DNA from: Globisporangium splendens | Taxonomy: Eukaryota; Oomycota; Peronosporomycetes; Pythiales; Pythiaceae | Direction: 5' to 3' | Length of the DNA stretch: 64,000 nt | Assembly (NCBI GenBank): GCA_006386115.1 | Contig: VFIW01000003.1 | Span: 1 to 64,000, forward strand | Shown: in pieces, positions 63,070-64,000 of the stretch | Layout: the number at the start of each line of letters is the position of its first letter | How positions within the stretch are numbered: the stretch's first letter is position 1 | Position numbers and translations under genes: made by a program | Notes under the pieces: model-generated | Seen by the model: only the letters and a program-made list of their open reading frames with translations | Told to the model about the DNA's origin: nothing | Database searches by the model: none

Positions 63070-64000
63070 GGGAACGATCGAACCGACGACCGTAAGAACG
63101 ATCGTGGCTGTTCGAACGAGCACTCTGTGTCGTTTGCCGACCCGGCAAAGACACTTTGCAGTTCCGAGCGAAGTGACCTGACTTCCCGCAACGGAAACAC
63201 TTCCCATCGTTGTGAGGACGCTCATTTCCAGGCGTGGAAATGTACGAGATATCCACAGGCTCGGGACCATCATGCGCAACATTCGATTGCCGCATTGGTC
63301 TCGACGCAAACCCTTGGAACTTGGCTTGCTTCATGCTAAACTCTTCTTGCATGGCACGTTCAATGGCTTCGTCCAGCGTCTTGGGATACTCACGGAACAG
63401 TTGGTTCCGAATCGGACCATCGTTCAGACCCGCCATGAACGTCACAACTTGCGTCGAAACGTCAATCGGCTCGTCAACGATGCTCGACACCAAGTAGCGA
63501 GCACGTTGTGCATACGAGTGAAGTCGAAACGGCCTTGACGAAGCTTGAGGAACTCGGCGCGCGCACGGAACTCACTCTGCGGAGGTTCAAACGCCTTCTT
63601 GAGTTCGGTCTTGAAGTCTTCGTAGCTGGGGAAGCAGTTTAGATCCGCTAAACGCTTGCCATACGCCCAGCTCTTCGCACGACCCGCAAGGTTGGACATC
63701 GCGAACAACACTTGCTGCAAAGGGTCTCGCAGTTGTCTTGCAGTGATAGCTGCATCCAACTCGACGAACCATCTCGAAAGAGGCTCGTTCTCTCCGCCAC
63801 GATACGGAGAGACATCCAGCTTCAGCGGCACCGTCCTGAAGGACGAAACAGGGGTTGCGACCTGCTTTCGAGATTCAATAATCTCGTGGTGCATGAAACT
63901 GACCGCGGCGTTCTTCTGGCCTTCAGGAGACGCCGATCGTAGCAGGCTGATTACAGCAGCCTCCCCGATGACGTTTCGCATCCGCTCCAGCGCCGACCAC
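63041..64000 (-). pseudogene. gag: Gag-like gene of gypsy copy 2, frameshifted, partial
   Basis: Capsid part in the frame 63442-63981, zinc-knuckle part (CFRCGKSGHFARNC) in another frame 63041-63493. Compared with copy 1, one C is missing in TTCGACCTTCACT (here TTCGACTTCACT) near 63521, which switches the frame. The 5' end lies beyond the window. The -1 frameshift heptamer and hairpin are conserved. Confidence 0.88.

Larger units (their letters stand above)
58631..64000 (-). mobile_element. Ty3/gypsy retrotransposon, copy 2, deleted and partial
   Basis: Same family as copy 1, high identity throughout pol. Missing: end of pol with the chromodomain, spacer and polypurine tract (pol jumps straight into the LTR). 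Gag has a one-base deletion near 63521. The window ends within gag; the 5' LTR is outside. Confidence 0.93.

Overview
This window looks like nuclear DNA of an oomycete (Phytophthora/Pythium-like). Three things support that. Several small secreted proteins have the six-cysteine elicitin pattern and GPI-anchor tails. Short genes carry an oomycete-type core promoter (initiator plus FPR, close to GCTCATTYYNCAWTTT) about 40-80 bp before the ATG. The repeats are typical: chromodomain Ty3/gypsy elements, a large non-LTR element and a MULE transposase. No bacterial features (operons, Shine-Dalgarno sites, CRISPR arrays) are visible.

Layout. 1-7237 is a nearly complete Ty3/gypsy element on the + strand, missing only the outer part of its 5' LTR. 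Its gag and pol frames are linked by a textbook -1 frameshift signal. A 387-codon ORF runs antisense through its 3' end. 7.2-12.6 kb is degenerate: a Ty1/copia relic, a four-pass membrane protein and a shortened BAHD acyltransferase relic. 12.7-14.0 kb is an intact BAHD-like acyltransferase. 14.7-16.7 kb is a decayed MULE. 17.0-19.1 kb is one arm of a nearly identical 2.1-kb inverted duplication carrying elicitin-like sequences. 20.5-33.1 kb is the most conserved gene block: a secreted GPI-type protein, an LRR protein broken by one base, a purple-acid-phosphatase-like enzyme, PPWD1 (WD40-cyclophilin) and a ZnT/CDF zinc transporter. A four-exon papain-like protease follows at 34.1-35.6 kb, then a RecQ helicase relic.

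37.4-44.2 kb holds the second BAHD gene, an intact elicitin-like gene, the second arm of the duplication and two further elicitin-like genes (one broken). A truncated alcohol dehydrogenase (45.1 kb) is followed by a ~9-kb LINE whose ORF1 carries a CCHC knuckle and an OTU-like protease fold, and whose ORF2 carries endonuclease, reverse transcriptase and RNase H. Two full alcohol dehydrogenases form an inverted pair at 55.7-58.6 kb. The window ends in a second copy of the gypsy element on the - strand. That copy has lost its chromodomain region and has a broken gag. A single N at 58630 lies exactly between the second ADH gene and its LTR.

Taken together, this is a repeat-rich, duplication-prone part of an oomycete genome. 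Secreted and metabolic gene families (elicitins, BAHD, ADH) are being copied, inverted and broken next to retroelements. Functions are inferred by motif reading; no database search was possible.
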